Shown piece by piece: positions 12,101 to 25,300 of a stretch of DNA of 64,000 nt. Both the position numbers and the translations under genes were made by a program. The stretch comes from Phoebastria nigripes. Its lineage: Eukaryota; Chordata; Aves; Procellariiformes; Diomedeidae. The DNA lies in NCBI GenBank assembly GCA_035582835.1, contig JAYKAV010000411.1, positions 1,014,843 to 1,078,842 of the forward strand, in the 5' to 3' direction. The notes under the pieces are model-generated. The model made no database searches and was not told where the DNA came from. It saw only the letters and a program-made list of their open reading frames with translations. How positions within the stretch are numbered: position 1 is the stretch's first letter; each line of letters opens with the position of its first letter.

Positions 12101-13255
12101 TTAAAGCCCCATAAATAAGAAGATAAATTTAAAGATTAAGTTAATCACAGCAAGCAATGAAGAAAATAACTAGCAATAGTACAATAGATAAAAGTCACAT
12201 TAAGAACTTAAGATTTCAAACTATACAGAGCCAATTCCAGGAAAAGGAGACAGAATTATAACAAATCATCTGTTTTACAATGTGGAAGATATAATGCAGC
12301 CAGCTTCCCAATTTGTATAAAAATTATTATTGTTGTACATTTGTTCATTCTATGGAAAACAGAAGAAACATCACATATTTGCAAACAGTAGAGTGGTTCA
12401 GATCAGACTGAGCTAGGGAAAACTTTGAAAAATCCCAAAAGAATCCAACAACAAAAAACTCATGTTGGCACATACATACCAATTTAGACATATTCAACAT
12501 TATCCCTGTTAAAACAAGTTGTACTGAGATTTACATAGTAATTATATTAACAATGCTATTTTCAGGAAAAACTTTCTTCTTGCATATAGCTCAGTAAAAA
12601 TACCTATTTAACACAAAACAGTGGTCAAAAGAACAAATGGAATGTTATTTTTTAACAACAGTAATATATGATGAAGTAAATTCTCAAATACTCTCTCTGT
12701 TTGAACACAAGCAACTCACACTGCTGATAGGAGAGGTCCACAAGGGCAATGCAAATTCTAAGAGAAAAGGAATGGGATCTGAACCAGAGGTGTTAAAGCA
12801 TTTCCACTGTGTCTGGAAAGGAAAAAAAAAATAGAACTGATGTACATAAAGCAATCAGTAATACAGAGGTTTGTTTGGGCAACTTATATTTGAAAAAAAA
12901 AATGAAAAAAAAAAAGGGGAAAAAAATGGAAAAAATATAAAACAACAGAAATGTCTTAAAATGAAATAAAGTGAAAAATCTTTGGAAGTAGGTGTAACAA
13001 TGTATTATTAGGATGCAAAATAGAGTATTTTTTACAAAATAAGAAATAGATCTGCATTATATGTATAAGTCCCAAACTAAATAAAAACATAAACAGCATA
13101 AACACCCTTATATTTCTTTTTGGACATTCCCAAACTAGTAGCCACTACCTTAACCAATGTCAATTTGGGATGAACCCTACAAAACATTCCTTTCAGAACC
13201 TGCTGCGCTGCAGGAGGAAGAAGAAAATGAAAGAGTAAAGCAGAGCAGCACTTAC
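9131..13255. other. AT-rich DNA, one SINE fossil
   Basis: Contains the probable MIR-type fossil near 10.6 kb, a weak exon candidate at 11040-11112 (minus strand, GTAAGT donor), and A-rich low-complexity DNA around 12890-12935. Nothing else assignable. Confidence 0.5.
10555..10680 (-). repeat. Probable MIR-type SINE fossil
   Basis: The plus strand shows the reverse complement of the tRNA-derived head of an ancient core-SINE: 'aagtgactcaaagttacaaaatcac' corresponds to the MIR 'aacttgcccaaggtcacaca' region, 'gcagagcc' at about 10600-10607 is the best preserved word, and the following 'aactccagtctt ... agagtctcaagcca.tgcttcacttataagacc' parallels the B-box and A-box side of MIR in inverted orientation. 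Similarity is by eye only. The same stretch is open on the minus strand with a GTTAGT-type donor, but I prefer the SINE reading because the match extends beyond that open frame. Confidence 0.45.
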
Positions 13256-13377
13256 TGGGGTTCTGAAAGGCAGATCCCCACCCCTCCCAGGATCTGTCCG
13301 TGGTACAAAGCGAAGATAATAAGCGCCGAGTTCTGGGGGATGCTGCTGCTGTGTCCCAGTAATTGCAATTTACAGGA
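13256..13377 (-). CDS. Candidate internal coding exon, unknown protein
   Basis: On the minus strand a TTTCTTCAG acceptor (13378-13386) is followed by 122 open bases and a perfect GTAAGT donor (13250-13255). The frame is 40 codons plus two bases, beginning SCKLQLLGHSSSIP and containing ALYHGQILGGVGICLSE. Base composition is clearly richer in G+C than the flanks and contains several CpG, unlike the surrounding AT-rich DNA. Its incoming phase (0) fits the outgoing phase of the candidate exon at 13804-13909. I do not recognise the protein. Best of the series, but a conserved non-coding element or pseudo-exon is possible. Confidence 0.33.
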
Positions 13378-13803
13378 CTGAAGAAACACAATACTCTCGG
13401 GCAAATTAATGTTTCTTTCTGTGGTCATGCACACTGTCTCAGCACAGTGAGAAATAAACACTCATGACTGTAAGAATTTCTCATCCNAGAAAGGTGTGCA
13501 CAAGTGTGATATTTCTTTGCAGGGACTTTAGTATGATTTTATTATTAATCTGTATTTCAGGAAAATACTTATATAGCAGCAATGTAAAACAAACATGGAA
13601 AACTACTCTTTTACATAATTAATGGTTAAATGAGTTAAAGGAGGAATGCTCTGCCACTGGATGTGTAAATAAGTCCAGCAAGTGTTTAGACAATCATTAA
13701 AACTATTAAAAAGCAACATAGGCACCATCTTTAACTGAGGAAGTTCCTAAATCACAGATTCACACAAGCCAGGGGAATGCCTCAGAGAAACAGCACTCTG
13801 TAC

Positions 13804-13909
13804 CTTTTCTCCTTCCTGGAGAATCACCAATAACCTCTCTAGAAAAGGAGACCGTTTCCGATCTTTGATCTGATACAGTACAGAGTTTCTTATGTTCTTA
13901 TACTGGCCA
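13804..13909 (-). CDS. Candidate internal coding exon, unknown protein
   Basis: Minus strand: T-rich tract ending GTTTGCACAG (13910-13919), then an open segment ending GAAAAG before a GTACAG donor (13798-13803). With the first acceptor the exon is 106 bases; a second AG seven bases in (start at 13902) gives exactly 33 codons in phase 0, reading from YKNIRNSVLYQIKDRKRS to RLLVILQEGEK. The phase-0 version joins in frame both to the candidate exon upstream (15758-15859) and downstream (13256-13377). The peptide is basic then leucine-rich. No family recognised. Confidence 0.28.
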
Positions 13910-15757
13910 CTGTGCAAACAAATATGAAGACTTAGGGTCCGCGTTACAGGCATTAATGGGTATATAACATTAACTATAAAGGCAGAGGAAGAGAGGCATA
14001 AAACCCTATATTTTATAGTGAAATATATTCTTCCAAATAAACAAACATCCCAATTTTATTCCTTAGTCCCATCAAGCTAATTTCTTATGAGCAGAACTGA
14101 AAGAAAAGATCATTCAAGAGATATCCCCTCTGGGTGACAATGTAGAAGAAGCTGTACGAGGACAGGAAGTAATAGTTACTTTTTCAGTGAAAGCACTAAC
14201 ACCAGAGAATATCTTACTATTGGAATCAAGTTTCAGAGAAACTATACTCATATCCCTTTGCCGATGACCTTGTCCAGCTTTCTATTTCCACCAGCATTCT
14301 ACACAAGATAACAATTCACATCAGCTCTCTTGCAATAAAAGCACCCTTGGTGCATGAAGATAGAGTCAAAGCCAACAATGAGGGATGCATGAAACCCATG
14401 AAAGGTGTTGATGGTGAAAAAGAAGGGGTGGGGGAGGAAGGGGCCTTATGAAACCACAACAGAAGCAGTGAAAAGTTGCTAAATTAACTAACAGTGATAT
14501 TCCAAATAGTACTTCATGCATTCTTGCAAAGTGCTTGGAGCCTTCCCTGGATTTATACATTAAAAATACATCAAATGCAATCATAGTGCTTAAACCTAAT
14601 TATGTAACATCCCCCCAATGGCACTCCGTACAAATTTTCAGAAATTTACTGGTTAAATTCAAAAGTAACGTTAACATCTGGGGCTTTTCCCCAAAATATA
14701 TCTTGATTTCGATGATCACATAGCAGAGGTAACAATTCTTTCCTTCCAACAGTTTCCAAAGTACCAAGTCTTTCTGTCCTCTGGAGCACTCTGAAGGCAT
14801 TGGGAATTCTGAGGCTGCACCTACATACACGCTCTGGTTTAAGTGAACTGAACCTCCCACCTGTTCTCACTCAGCACATTTGTGTCACCTTTATGGAGGA
14901 GTTTTGGTGCATCAACTTGGATTCTCCTCAGAGGAGACTCAGTCGGAAGCTCCACTCTAGGTGTGCATCAAATGTACTGTAATAGGGACACAAGGGTCCA
15001 AACCAATGACTGGTCCCTTGAACAACTTCAAATCACACCTATGGTGAGAGCATTTCATCCAACGGTCCAAACTAAAACTAGTCTGAGGTAGAATCCCTAA
15101 ACTAAACTGCTACAGTGCAAACACATAAGCCTTAGCACCAACTGCTTTGATCTAATGATCGGCTTCCACTTGCCAAATTGTTTGCTTACACTGACATAAG
15201 CTGAGTGTTCATCACCTCTCAGAAATGTTTTTAGTGCTCTACAGAATTCAAGTCATATGCTATAGTTCTCAAAACTAAAACCCTCCTAAGTGCAGAGAAG
15301 CAAGTGATTGACGTTCACATAAAGAACAAAGCACACAGCAACAACTATTTTGTTTCCTGTCACTGATTACACTGAAGAATTAAAAGAAAAATAAATCAGA
15401 TTTTTGTGGGAAATTCTGAAACAATTTGTTATTAACATAATGTTGCTTACTTGGGTAATTACTGGATAATATTTAGCAAAGAACAATTGACAACACAAAA
15501 AAGAAGAATTAAGAAAATAATCAATGAGAGTTAAGAAAATAACTGTAAAATATTGTCAGCTATAGTCACTGTCAACATGGAAGAAAAGCTGTGCAGCAAT
15601 TAATTAATGTTTTGAGTATTTGGAAAGTTTTATTCACCATTTCAAACATTTAAAAATGTATTTTTCTTTTGTCTCTCAGTAAGAGAGGAGTGCTATGTAT
15701 GCACAGCTACAGTTTGTAAGAAGACAAAAACCATGGAGAGGTCCTGATCCTGCTCAC

Positions 15758-15859
15758 CTGATTCATGCAGCAGGCCCATAGAAATCTGCTAAACAGAGCT
15801 ACTGCCACAAATATGTCAAACAAGATTTGACTAATAAATTGCTTCGGTGCTGTCTCATT
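15758..15859 (-). CDS. Candidate internal coding exon, unknown protein
   Basis: Minus strand: acceptor TGTTTTACAG (15860-15869), 34 complete codons, donor CAG|GTGAGC (GTGAGC at 15752-15757). The peptide starts NETAPKQFISQILFD and has a strongly hydrophobic second half (IFVAVALFSRFLWACC), which could be a membrane segment or a buried helix. Both ends are phase 0, matching the neighbouring candidates at 16275-16373 and 13804-13902. No family recognised. Confidence 0.27.
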
Positions 15860-16274
15860 CTGTAAAACATTTTTCAGAGGTTTTAAGGACTATTTCAAAG
15901 CTATATATTAATTCTGCCCCTGATTGATGAATGATTCTATTTAGACAGTTCACTGAAAACAGTTGGAACTTCAAAGGCCATATGAAATCATTTATTATCT
16001 CACTTGTGATTTAGAAACACACCAGCTGAGAGTCTCAGTGCATATGGTAATAAGCACTACTTCCCTATTAAAAAACTCCACTTTTTTCTAAAGACAAAAC
16101 CAAAAAAGAATTCCTTTCTATAGACTTAACACAGGACTATGAGACAAATCAAAACAAAACCCAAAATCTGCAGTTACATTTTAAGCTGTTAATTTTATTA
16201 GACTGTAAGCATCCATTAAAGCACAGCAAGACTGTTAAACATAGAACAAAAGAGATTTATTTTTACTTTCTTAC

Positions 16275-16373
16275 CTGTAAAAGGGATTTAATGATATCTG
16301 TCTTTGAAATTTTATCTTCCGGTAATATTGCATAAACTACTAATATGGAGACGTTTCCAACATTATATAGCAC
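16275..16373 (-). CDS. Candidate internal coding exon, unknown protein
   Basis: Minus strand: acceptor TTTGTAG, 33 complete codons from VLYNVGNVSILVVYA to DIIKSLLQ, donor ACAG|GTAAGAAAG (16266-16274). Both ends are phase 0. It lies 220 bases downstream of another phase-compatible segment (16595-16662, ending ISNKV before GTAAGA). G+C is low, about one third, which is unusual for a bird exon and lowers confidence. Confidence 0.24.
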
Positions 16374-19300
16374 CTACAAAGTACTATATAATGAAAGTAT
16401 GTCCTAGAGAACAGGTGAAAGCTTTAACAGTGAAAAATGCTAGCTAGGCAAATGTTCCATCTAAGGTGAATGTATTTATACATGTAGGAGGGTACAATAG
16501 TGCATTCACCCAGAAAAGAGAGATCCGCACTGATACAGGAGTAAACAGTTTTTATTTATTGTTTCATTGTCATATTAGAAAGCTCACTTCTTACCACTTT
16601 ATTTGAAATTATACGAGTGAGGTGATTGTACTCTTTTCTTCTTAAAACAAGTAAGAGATGAGCTTCAATGATTTTCAACACAATTTGAAAAAATTAATGG
16701 GTAAAATACTTAGCATGATAAAACCATAAAGAAAAAAACCATGGTTTTTCAGCAGCAGGGCATGACATTTCTTGTGCTGTGGTACTTCTTCTGAAGAAAA
16801 GAGTTCAAATTCAATTCACCTGTCACTTATAAAAGGTGGGGGTTTTAGGTTAAAAATGAAAACAGCATAGATACTTGCCCAATGGCATATACAGTAAAAT
16901 ATATTTACAAGCAGCACATATTAATTCAGTTGGGGTAATTTAACTAAGCTCTTATGTTTATGAAGTTCAAATGGCAAGCTTCTCTCCTTCACTCTAGAGA
17001 GCAAAAATGATTCAGTAAATATGCTACCTTAGTTCTGAGGCTTCTTCATGCAGAGAATTTGAAGTATAGCAACTGTGTTATTAAAGATTGCACCAAATAT
17101 GCATTTAGTTTAGAAAAACAACCTGGTTTCAGCCAGGCTTCTCAAAAGTAAAGCAATGTTGTTTACTTTGCACCATTAAATCTTCTGATTATCAGACAAA
17201 AGCTTACACAGTAACATAGAATTTGTAATCCCAGCATCAGAATTAACAAGAGTTTCTTCTTTTTTAAAATTCCCATCAGGTCCTTCCCTCTGGCTGTTCA
17301 AAGAACTGTATTTCATAGCATGGCACTATAAAATTCTGGCTCCCTTAAAACCTGTCTAGGAACAATATTAAAAATATAACTTACAGACAAAGAACTAGTC
17401 AAACCTTAAAAGCAAACTGAAAAAATTAAATGGCATTCTTCTCAATTATCATATTTCAAAGAGCAGCACTTTTCCTTAGAAAGATCCCATTAGCTTAGCT
17501 ATGACATCTTTATTCTCGTACCTATAAATCATTCCATTGTTAACCTCCGAAATTGCAGTGACTGCTGCCACCTATAGGATCTCAACAACAGTGGTCAGGA
17601 TTTTACTCAGCGGTTCCCTCTACCGGGGATGTAAGTCTGATGAATGTGCAGGCACTTTTATTAACAGCAGGTGTCCCCACTTCTGCTGATGTTTTACCTC
17701 AAAGACATTACTTTAAAAGCCTTTTCATGTTTCCTAAAACAAACTCCAACTTCTGCCTAGAGTCTAAGTAGTAGCAAGGTGATTTGGGATAGGAAATTGC
17801 AGCCCCTGAATTCTTAATTCAGTTCAATAAATGCAATTTTGCAGAAAAACAAAAATTCCCTTGTTGTTAACACAATGTTACCTGCTGTGATGTATTAGCG
17901 GGCCCACAGCTGAACAGATTTCCTTCTAAAGCGTAAGTTGAAATAAAACCAAGAAACTTTTAAGTAGGATAAGATCGGTTCTATTTAGGCAATAGTTTCA
18001 TCAAACACACCAGTGTTGCAGCAGAATAACCTTGCAAAGAAGAAGATGAAAAACATTAAAATACATTCATCTTGAAAGTCCCAAGTAATATCAGACTGAG
18101 GAATATATGCACTAACACACGCACATACATACCCATGGAAAAGCACTAATATTTGCTGTTTAGATTTCTCAAATCAATATCTGACCTAATTAAAAAGCAA
18201 GCAATTGTGCACAAAGTCAGCGTGGTTTTGTTGAAGAATCAAGAAAAAGAGTAAGAAAACTTACTTTTGTCAAGTAGAAAGACTAGAAATATCCAATTTT
18301 ACAAAAATGTCACCTTCCTCTCTCCAGCCTCTACCCCCTCTACATTTAATCCTAGGAATCATAATTCTATTTGAATACATAAAGGCATTATTCTTTAGTG
18401 TCTGAGAGACTGGCATGGGTAACAAAATGGTGCTAGAGCAAAAAGGCAAATTTAAACTAGACTTAGTGTATTTAGAAGCCTAGATAAAGTAACATTACAG
18501 CAAAGAGAGTCTCATAACAGAAACCACTGTCAAGTAGCACACATTATCAAAATAGATAAAATACTGGGCACAGTTCTCCAAGAGGAATAGCATTAATGGG
18601 GAGATTAAAGCTAAGCAGACATTGAATACCATATACCACCTTGCTATCGGTTTGATTAGTGCAAATTAAAAAGAACATAATATGAACAAGGTCTTAAAAC
18701 AGGGACATTATTAAAGTCAGAGTTTTGCAAAGCATAGATGTATTTCTTGAGGTTTGATATAGAAATAAATATTATTCAGAGCACTCAGTACCCAAAAGAA
18801 ATTACAAAAGCAGGAAAGAAACATGAGAAAATATCTGAGAGACATTCCTAAGACACCAGTATCTCTTCGACTGGGCACAGACAATAGCACAATTTGTTCT
18901 CTACATATCCCCTCCAGGTCTTAATGACAACAGAGCTACAAGGAAACTGAAATATTTAAAAAGGCAGACATGAGCATATATGTGGCCATTCACCACTGCT
19001 TGAAAATCTAGGAGCAGTATTAGAAATACTCAGCCTTTCTTCCAGTGGTGGGGGAAAGCTATCCTTCCATCTTGTTTTCCAGTTTTGTTTTTTAATTAAT
19101 AAAAAAGACTACTTTAGTGCCGTAAAGCACAATTCAATTCACTTCATAGACACTTCCCCACCCCACCCCCTTTGGAAGAGAACAAAACCCAAAGGCATGC
19201 CATGAATGACTCTCCTCTGACTAGGTTTAGAACATTAGACCTACAAAAAAATTAAAATTAAACAGTCCCCACACCCATTCTGCCCCAGTATAGCTCGACG

Positions 19301-22300
19301 TGGAGTCAGAACAGTGACCATGCTGGGTGGCTAGGGAAGTGGTGGAAATGCAGTCAGGCTGGGAGTTTGTAGAAAGGAGTGCAGAAGCTCCCTTTAGGCA
19401 CAGTTAAGACATTAGATCAACTTAACTGTACTGTCCAATCTCACCAGCTTTGAGTCTTTTCTCTACCTGAATCAGAGCAAATACAAACCTGGGTCTGCTG
19501 TCTTAAGTAGGCCTTCTACTTTCAGGGATATGAACTATTTTGAGATGCAATTTCATGTGATGTAATCCAATCTAATGGTAGTTCACTGCCCAAAGAAGAG
19601 GCCTCTCTCCTCTTCTTACCTTCCTCGTTCCTGGTCCCAATAACACATTCCCGCTGCCACTCCTGCAGTGGATTTGGTGATACTGGGTTGCAGAGCAAGA
19701 TCAATGGAAGGCTAATCCACCAAAAAAAAAATTATTTTTCCTTTAGATTAATGTACTGAATAATTCCACAGACACATAGCTGTTTCACCCAACACAAGAC
19801 AGAGGCCAGCAGCACAAGGCTGGCAAAGGGGGCAGGAGTGCATTGGGCAGGTGGATCAAGCACTGCATGAAGCTGATACGCATGCTACCACTGAAAGGGG
19901 AGATACTACTCTTCTCCCTTCTCCTCCACTAGGCTAACATCATGGCATCACTCCCTTGGCCTCTCCTGGGGAAGATGTTCCAGCTTGCATTAAAATATAC
20001 ACACACACACNCCCCAAAATACAAAAAACATAACTCACTTGGTCAAATGAATAAAAAATTTACAAAAGAAAGATAAAGGCTGGGACACCACAGCCTAATG
20101 TTCTCTCCTTTCTCCCACAGGTGTTTTGTCTTGTTTAAATTATCATTATTAGATTAATTCCCTTCCAGGCTGGAAAATAAACAAATTGAAAACTCTGGTT
20201 TTAAATTTAATTTTCAAAGGAAAGGAAATCTGTTCCTCAAACTGCTACCTATTTAGGCAGAGCAGAGAAATCTAGCAAATAAATCAAGGCTTCTCTGTGA
20301 GTAATACCCATAATTTTACAAAAGCTTCTATTCGCCTGTGTTTTAGGAATGGAGATTGCTTTAAAATATTACATTACTGCAGTAACTCATGGTTTGGACC
20401 TGTCATCTTGATGTTTTTCTAATTTTGGAGACCAAAACCCATTCCAGATATTACTCAATCAAAACCAAGTGTTTTGTAAGAACAATCTCACAAGCCTTAA
20501 AAATAGGTATTCCTACTGATTTGAAACACCTTCTTAGAATCATATGTGGACTAGGAAATTTCTTTCCTTTTAAAAAACAGATGGTAATACTTCACTATAT
20601 AGGAAGTGTTCCTACTTCTGATAACCCTGTATTAAAGTCACCCAATCACATTCAGCTTTTTTTCTTTCTCTAGTTGTTTTGATCATCTAAATCTTCTTCG
20701 TACCTGCCCTGTATGTTTTCCCTGGGATGTTTCTTATAGAGATCAGTGGGTTTACTATATAATCATCTCCAGCTTGCTGTTCACCATCTGCCTGCAACTT
20801 AGGCTAGTAGAGTAAGTAGGTAAGGAATTATATTATTGTACTTATTGCTGCTGTATAAGCAAGAAAAGAAAAAAAAAAAAAAAGAAAAAGAAAGAGATAA
20901 AGCGCATGCTGAAGAGATTACTACCAAAACCAAAGGATCCTAAACTTGATTTGGTACCTTGTCAGTGAAGCTGGGGAAGCTGCAAAAGCAGCAGATCTCT
21001 GCTCCATTCTAGTCTGCTCATGTCCAGGAAAAGTGTTTGACTATGTAGATAACGCTCTGTATTTTAAAGTAGCTTGCATATCACTAATCATACATAGCTC
21101 AAAGCATGGGGGACGTGGCGCTTAAGCATTCAGTAACAGGGTATGTCATGAACATTAACCTATAATACGATTTCTATGCCCTTAGGTGAATTATCATATT
21201 TCATAGGTATGAACTACTAATTATCTTCAGCATAGTCTGAATAATCTATCTCACACTCAAAATCTTGCCTGTCTCGCTTTTATAGTCCAGGCAAACGAAA
21301 CCTGGACCTCTTCAAATCAAACTTAACAATTCTGCAAAATTATGTAACAGTTCTGCGTATGTCCTACAATCCTGTCAACCTGATAAGTTAAAACATTCAT
21401 TTTTTTTCCTGATTGAACTTGATTTGAATCCAGTCTTCAAGAAACAGAAAGCTATTGTATTTCCCTTCCTGTTATACATCTCCTGTAGCCATTGTAGTCT
21501 CTTATTTTCCTCTTGAAATCATGTAATTAAATAATGTGGATATGATTACTTGACTGACTTTACAAGAATAGGTCATCACTAATACTTTGATGTGATTATG
21601 AAGCCCTGTATCTTCAAAGGGACAAAACAATAAAAAAAATACAATACGCAAAGTTAATTATTTCCTATAATCTCTCCATTTACTTAACATAAGGACATTA
21701 CACAAAGCACATTAAAAGTAAACTACATCTATTAACATACCACACAAAATTATTAAAAGAATAAATCGGTTGAAAATACACATTGTTAACATTAGACTCA
21801 CATGCTGCAGGTCCCTTCAACTGACTTTAGAATATAAATAGCTGAATGAGAACCACATTGACCATGATGTATATCATTTCAATTTTCAAAATTCTCGAGC
21901 TTCAGAGAATTATTAAAACCCTGTACTTCCACTTTATAGCAATATAATTCTAGAATCTTGTAGTGTCATCCTTTTAAATGTACTTGGTATAAACAGTTTT
22001 AAAACTCTGTTTTTCTTTGAAGGTACAGTATTACATTACGATATAGACACAGGCACTGCAGATCTACAGTACTATTTTAAAAAGAAAGAACATTTAAAAT
22101 GTCTTATGAAGAGACTTTTTCATAAAAATATAATTAATTGTAAACTTGCACTATTTTTAAATCCCATTTTAAACATCAATTGCATGCCACAATTCTTATT
22201 TAATATATCTTGTCCTTCTCTTCAGAAAAACTCTCTCCCAAAGAGAAACAGCAACTAGTTTCCCAAATTTTTACCAAAATATTCCAAATTCTTGTTAAAT

Positions 22301-25300
22301 AAAAAAGTTCTGAATTTATGATGTAATGTTTCTATGTAACAATTCACAAGTTTCAATTAATATCAATTAATGTTTGTTTCCCCATCACAATTCGTAGTAG
22401 CCACTTTCATTATTTCTACATATATTACAGATGGCCTAAATTATTTTGCCCCCGCCTTTTTTTTTTTTTTTTTTAATTCTTCTGTTAATTCAAACAAACT
22501 AAAAGTGGAAAAAGCCTGCCTTTTAACCTGGGTTTCCTGTAAGTGTGTACTGGTCCCAGATGAAAACTTTCACTCCTCCCAAAACCACTACCATTTTCAT
22601 TAAAACCAAACTGTTAGGAAGTCATAGACATCAGAGTAAATTGTGGGAATTAATCTGCACTTCCTTGCACAATTTCAAAATCTGTTAATACTGCACGTCA
22701 ACATAAAAAACCCTAACACCTTAATGAAAGCTCTTCCTATTCTCTAAACCTCTTTTCTTCCACAGCAATATCCAAAGCATTCTCACTTTCTTTTCCTTTC
22801 TGTGGGCAATTCAGGATGCAATTTCCAAAGTTCTATGTCACTCCTAAAAGTCTTAGTCGCCTTCGAGTCTGTTCCCAGCCAATCACCAAGACAACAGGTC
22901 ATGATAATGAATGAGAGATCTGACCCAGAGTCAATTCACTCAGTCACCAATTTATATTGGAATGACAAGTTAGGTATATGCCTGGAATTCCCCATCAGTA
23001 CATATAATCTTAATAAGCTTTGTCACCTGTAGCATCTCAGCCCTTTTCCTAGGCAAGCTGTCCCCTGCTCAAGTTTATAAGAACTGATATCATTAGCAGT
23101 TTTAGTTCACCTGGTATCATCTCCCCCTTAGAAAGACTGCATCTCTCTTCATAGCAGATGTTTTGTAGTCCGAGTCCACAAAGGGTCTGATTTAAATTCT
23201 TTTTAAGTTGATTCCTTACTCAGGAATAAAATGTGAATATGACTTAGCAGATCTGACCTGAGCCAGGAAAAGCATCTTTGTTCAGAGCAATTTCTTTCTT
23301 AATTTTCAAATAGTTCCAGTAAAAGTTTGGGACCTACCCAAATGAGGAGACAGTGGGCTTCCAGTCCCTCTGTTTCTTGTGATGGCAGTTCTCACCCTTA
23401 AAGTCTATCAATTCTACAGCATGGGTGCAGTCTTGGTGGTTACTTAAGACAGCAGAGTATGTAGGTAATACTCCAAACTATCTCCAACACTGTGCACAGT
23501 AAATTCAGGCTGATCTAAATTTGTGTCGTCTTGAGTAGATGATCCTGTGCTTAGTATGCCGATTTTGCTACCTACTGTCAAGGTAGCTGACTTAAGCTGA
23601 AAAGTCAAGCCAAAAAGTCAATCCATCAGGGACCAAGTGAAGAAGCATAAGCGCAGCCTGAGTGGATAAAGGATCATCTGAAGTTTCTGCCGACAATTCT
23701 CCTGAGATGCTAAACAGTCCAAAATGGGTCTTCTCCCTTTTTGCTATAAGCTTCTTCAAAGATTAACACAATGTTTGCCAAGCTGCTTTAGTTAGAAAGG
23801 GATAAAGCCAACAATCTACGTTTTTTCCTTTCACTGAACTCTCAACAGAAATCTACTCAAGATCGATGCTCTCTTCTGATGCTAATTTGGACAGGAAATA
23901 CTGAGGTCTGATCTTGCCTTTAGTTAAATGGGTATGAAACATTTTCTGAAACTGTTGCTTGCTGCTGTTATGCTTCAGAAAATGCAAAAAGGCCTATAGT
24001 TGTGATACAGACCAATCCCTTATGCAAATTCCTTTCATTTTCATCCTTTATCTAAGACTTACTGAATTTTTTCCACTGACAACAGATTGGATCCTCCAAA
24101 AAAAACCATCTGTAGATCCTGCAATATCACACAGACAGGCTGTCCAACTCTTCTGTATATATTATTCCTTCCTCTTTCTTAGTACCCCAGAAATAATAGG
24201 AAATCATAAGTTTTGTTTTGTTTTCTTAAAATTTTGTCAAAATATCTCATTTCTGGACTTTTTCTCCTGTTCTGTGATGAGTTACTCTCACCTTTTTACA
24301 CATAGTACAAGAGTACCACCCCTGCTACAAGAAGACATGAGCAATTAACAGGCATCTATCTCAGTATAGCGTTTTTTCCTTTAATGCCCCAAACCAGAAA
24401 AAAAAACCCTAACTACCCTTTTATGTTCTCTATTCTGTGAATTGAGGTGTGTTTTATAACTCTTATTTTTTACAAATATTCTTCTAATTAAGTAGAAGCT
24501 AAATGATAAATTCCTATTCTCATTGTCAGGAAAGTAAACACATTTCAATCAATAAGATTATGCTACACCAAACCAACTTCTAACAATGCCTCTACATAAA
24601 ACATCAAGGCTAGCCAGACACTGAAGGAAAAAATGTCCAAACATAAATTTTGCCTGGAGTAAAGGAAATATTGCTGGTTTAAGTTTATCTTTTCAATATG
24701 TGCTGAATTTCAAACAAGTTTATGACACAACCAAAAATAATTCACACACACAAAAGCATCATAAAGAAAAAAAGCTGTTAAACTTAATCATAATATGTAA
24801 AAACTAGGAAAAAAAATTGCTAAAGGAAAGGCTAACACTCCAAAGGACATTTTAAGTGAGATACACTTACAGCTAACTTCTTCCCTTTGTAAGCTTCAAA
24901 AAAACCCAACACAAGTAGTTCTCAAATAAGTGGAAAGGAAAACAAATCAGCCTTGCTTGCACACTGTTTATGTCCCTAAACCTTAAATCATCTGTTACAA
25001 GTTTTGGGAATATTATAATTGATGACTGAAATAGAGAATCTTTTATTTCTAGATCTAAGATAGGAAACAGCTATTATTTCTGTATTACACAGATAACATG
25101 AAGATGATTTGAAGGCCACATAATCTGGAACCATGTCTTCTTACTCAGATACATTAAAAATTCCCCTATCTTCAACCCACGTATTTCTTTAGCCATCATT
25201 TGAGTTATCCAGTGGACTAGGCAATATTACAGTATTTCTGTTATGCGAGAGGGCTCCCTATTTCCTGACAAGCAAAAGGAGTCTCCTAAATTTACAGAGG

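Noticed and set aside
18490..18660. 52-codon hydrophobic minus-strand open stretch
   Set aside because: No splice sites or start, no family similarity; chance or unrecognisable old repeat.
21235..21300. Minus-strand exon-like segment (contains FVCLDYKSETGKILS) with a GTGAGA donor
   Set aside because: Its outgoing phase does not fit the neighbouring candidate at 19620-19682 and its acceptor is poor.
23390..23800. Minus-strand segment that reads as four protein-like open stretches in successive frames
   Set aside because: Joining them needs three frame changes, which random sequence easily allows; no consistent exon structure. Kept out of the candidate exon chain.
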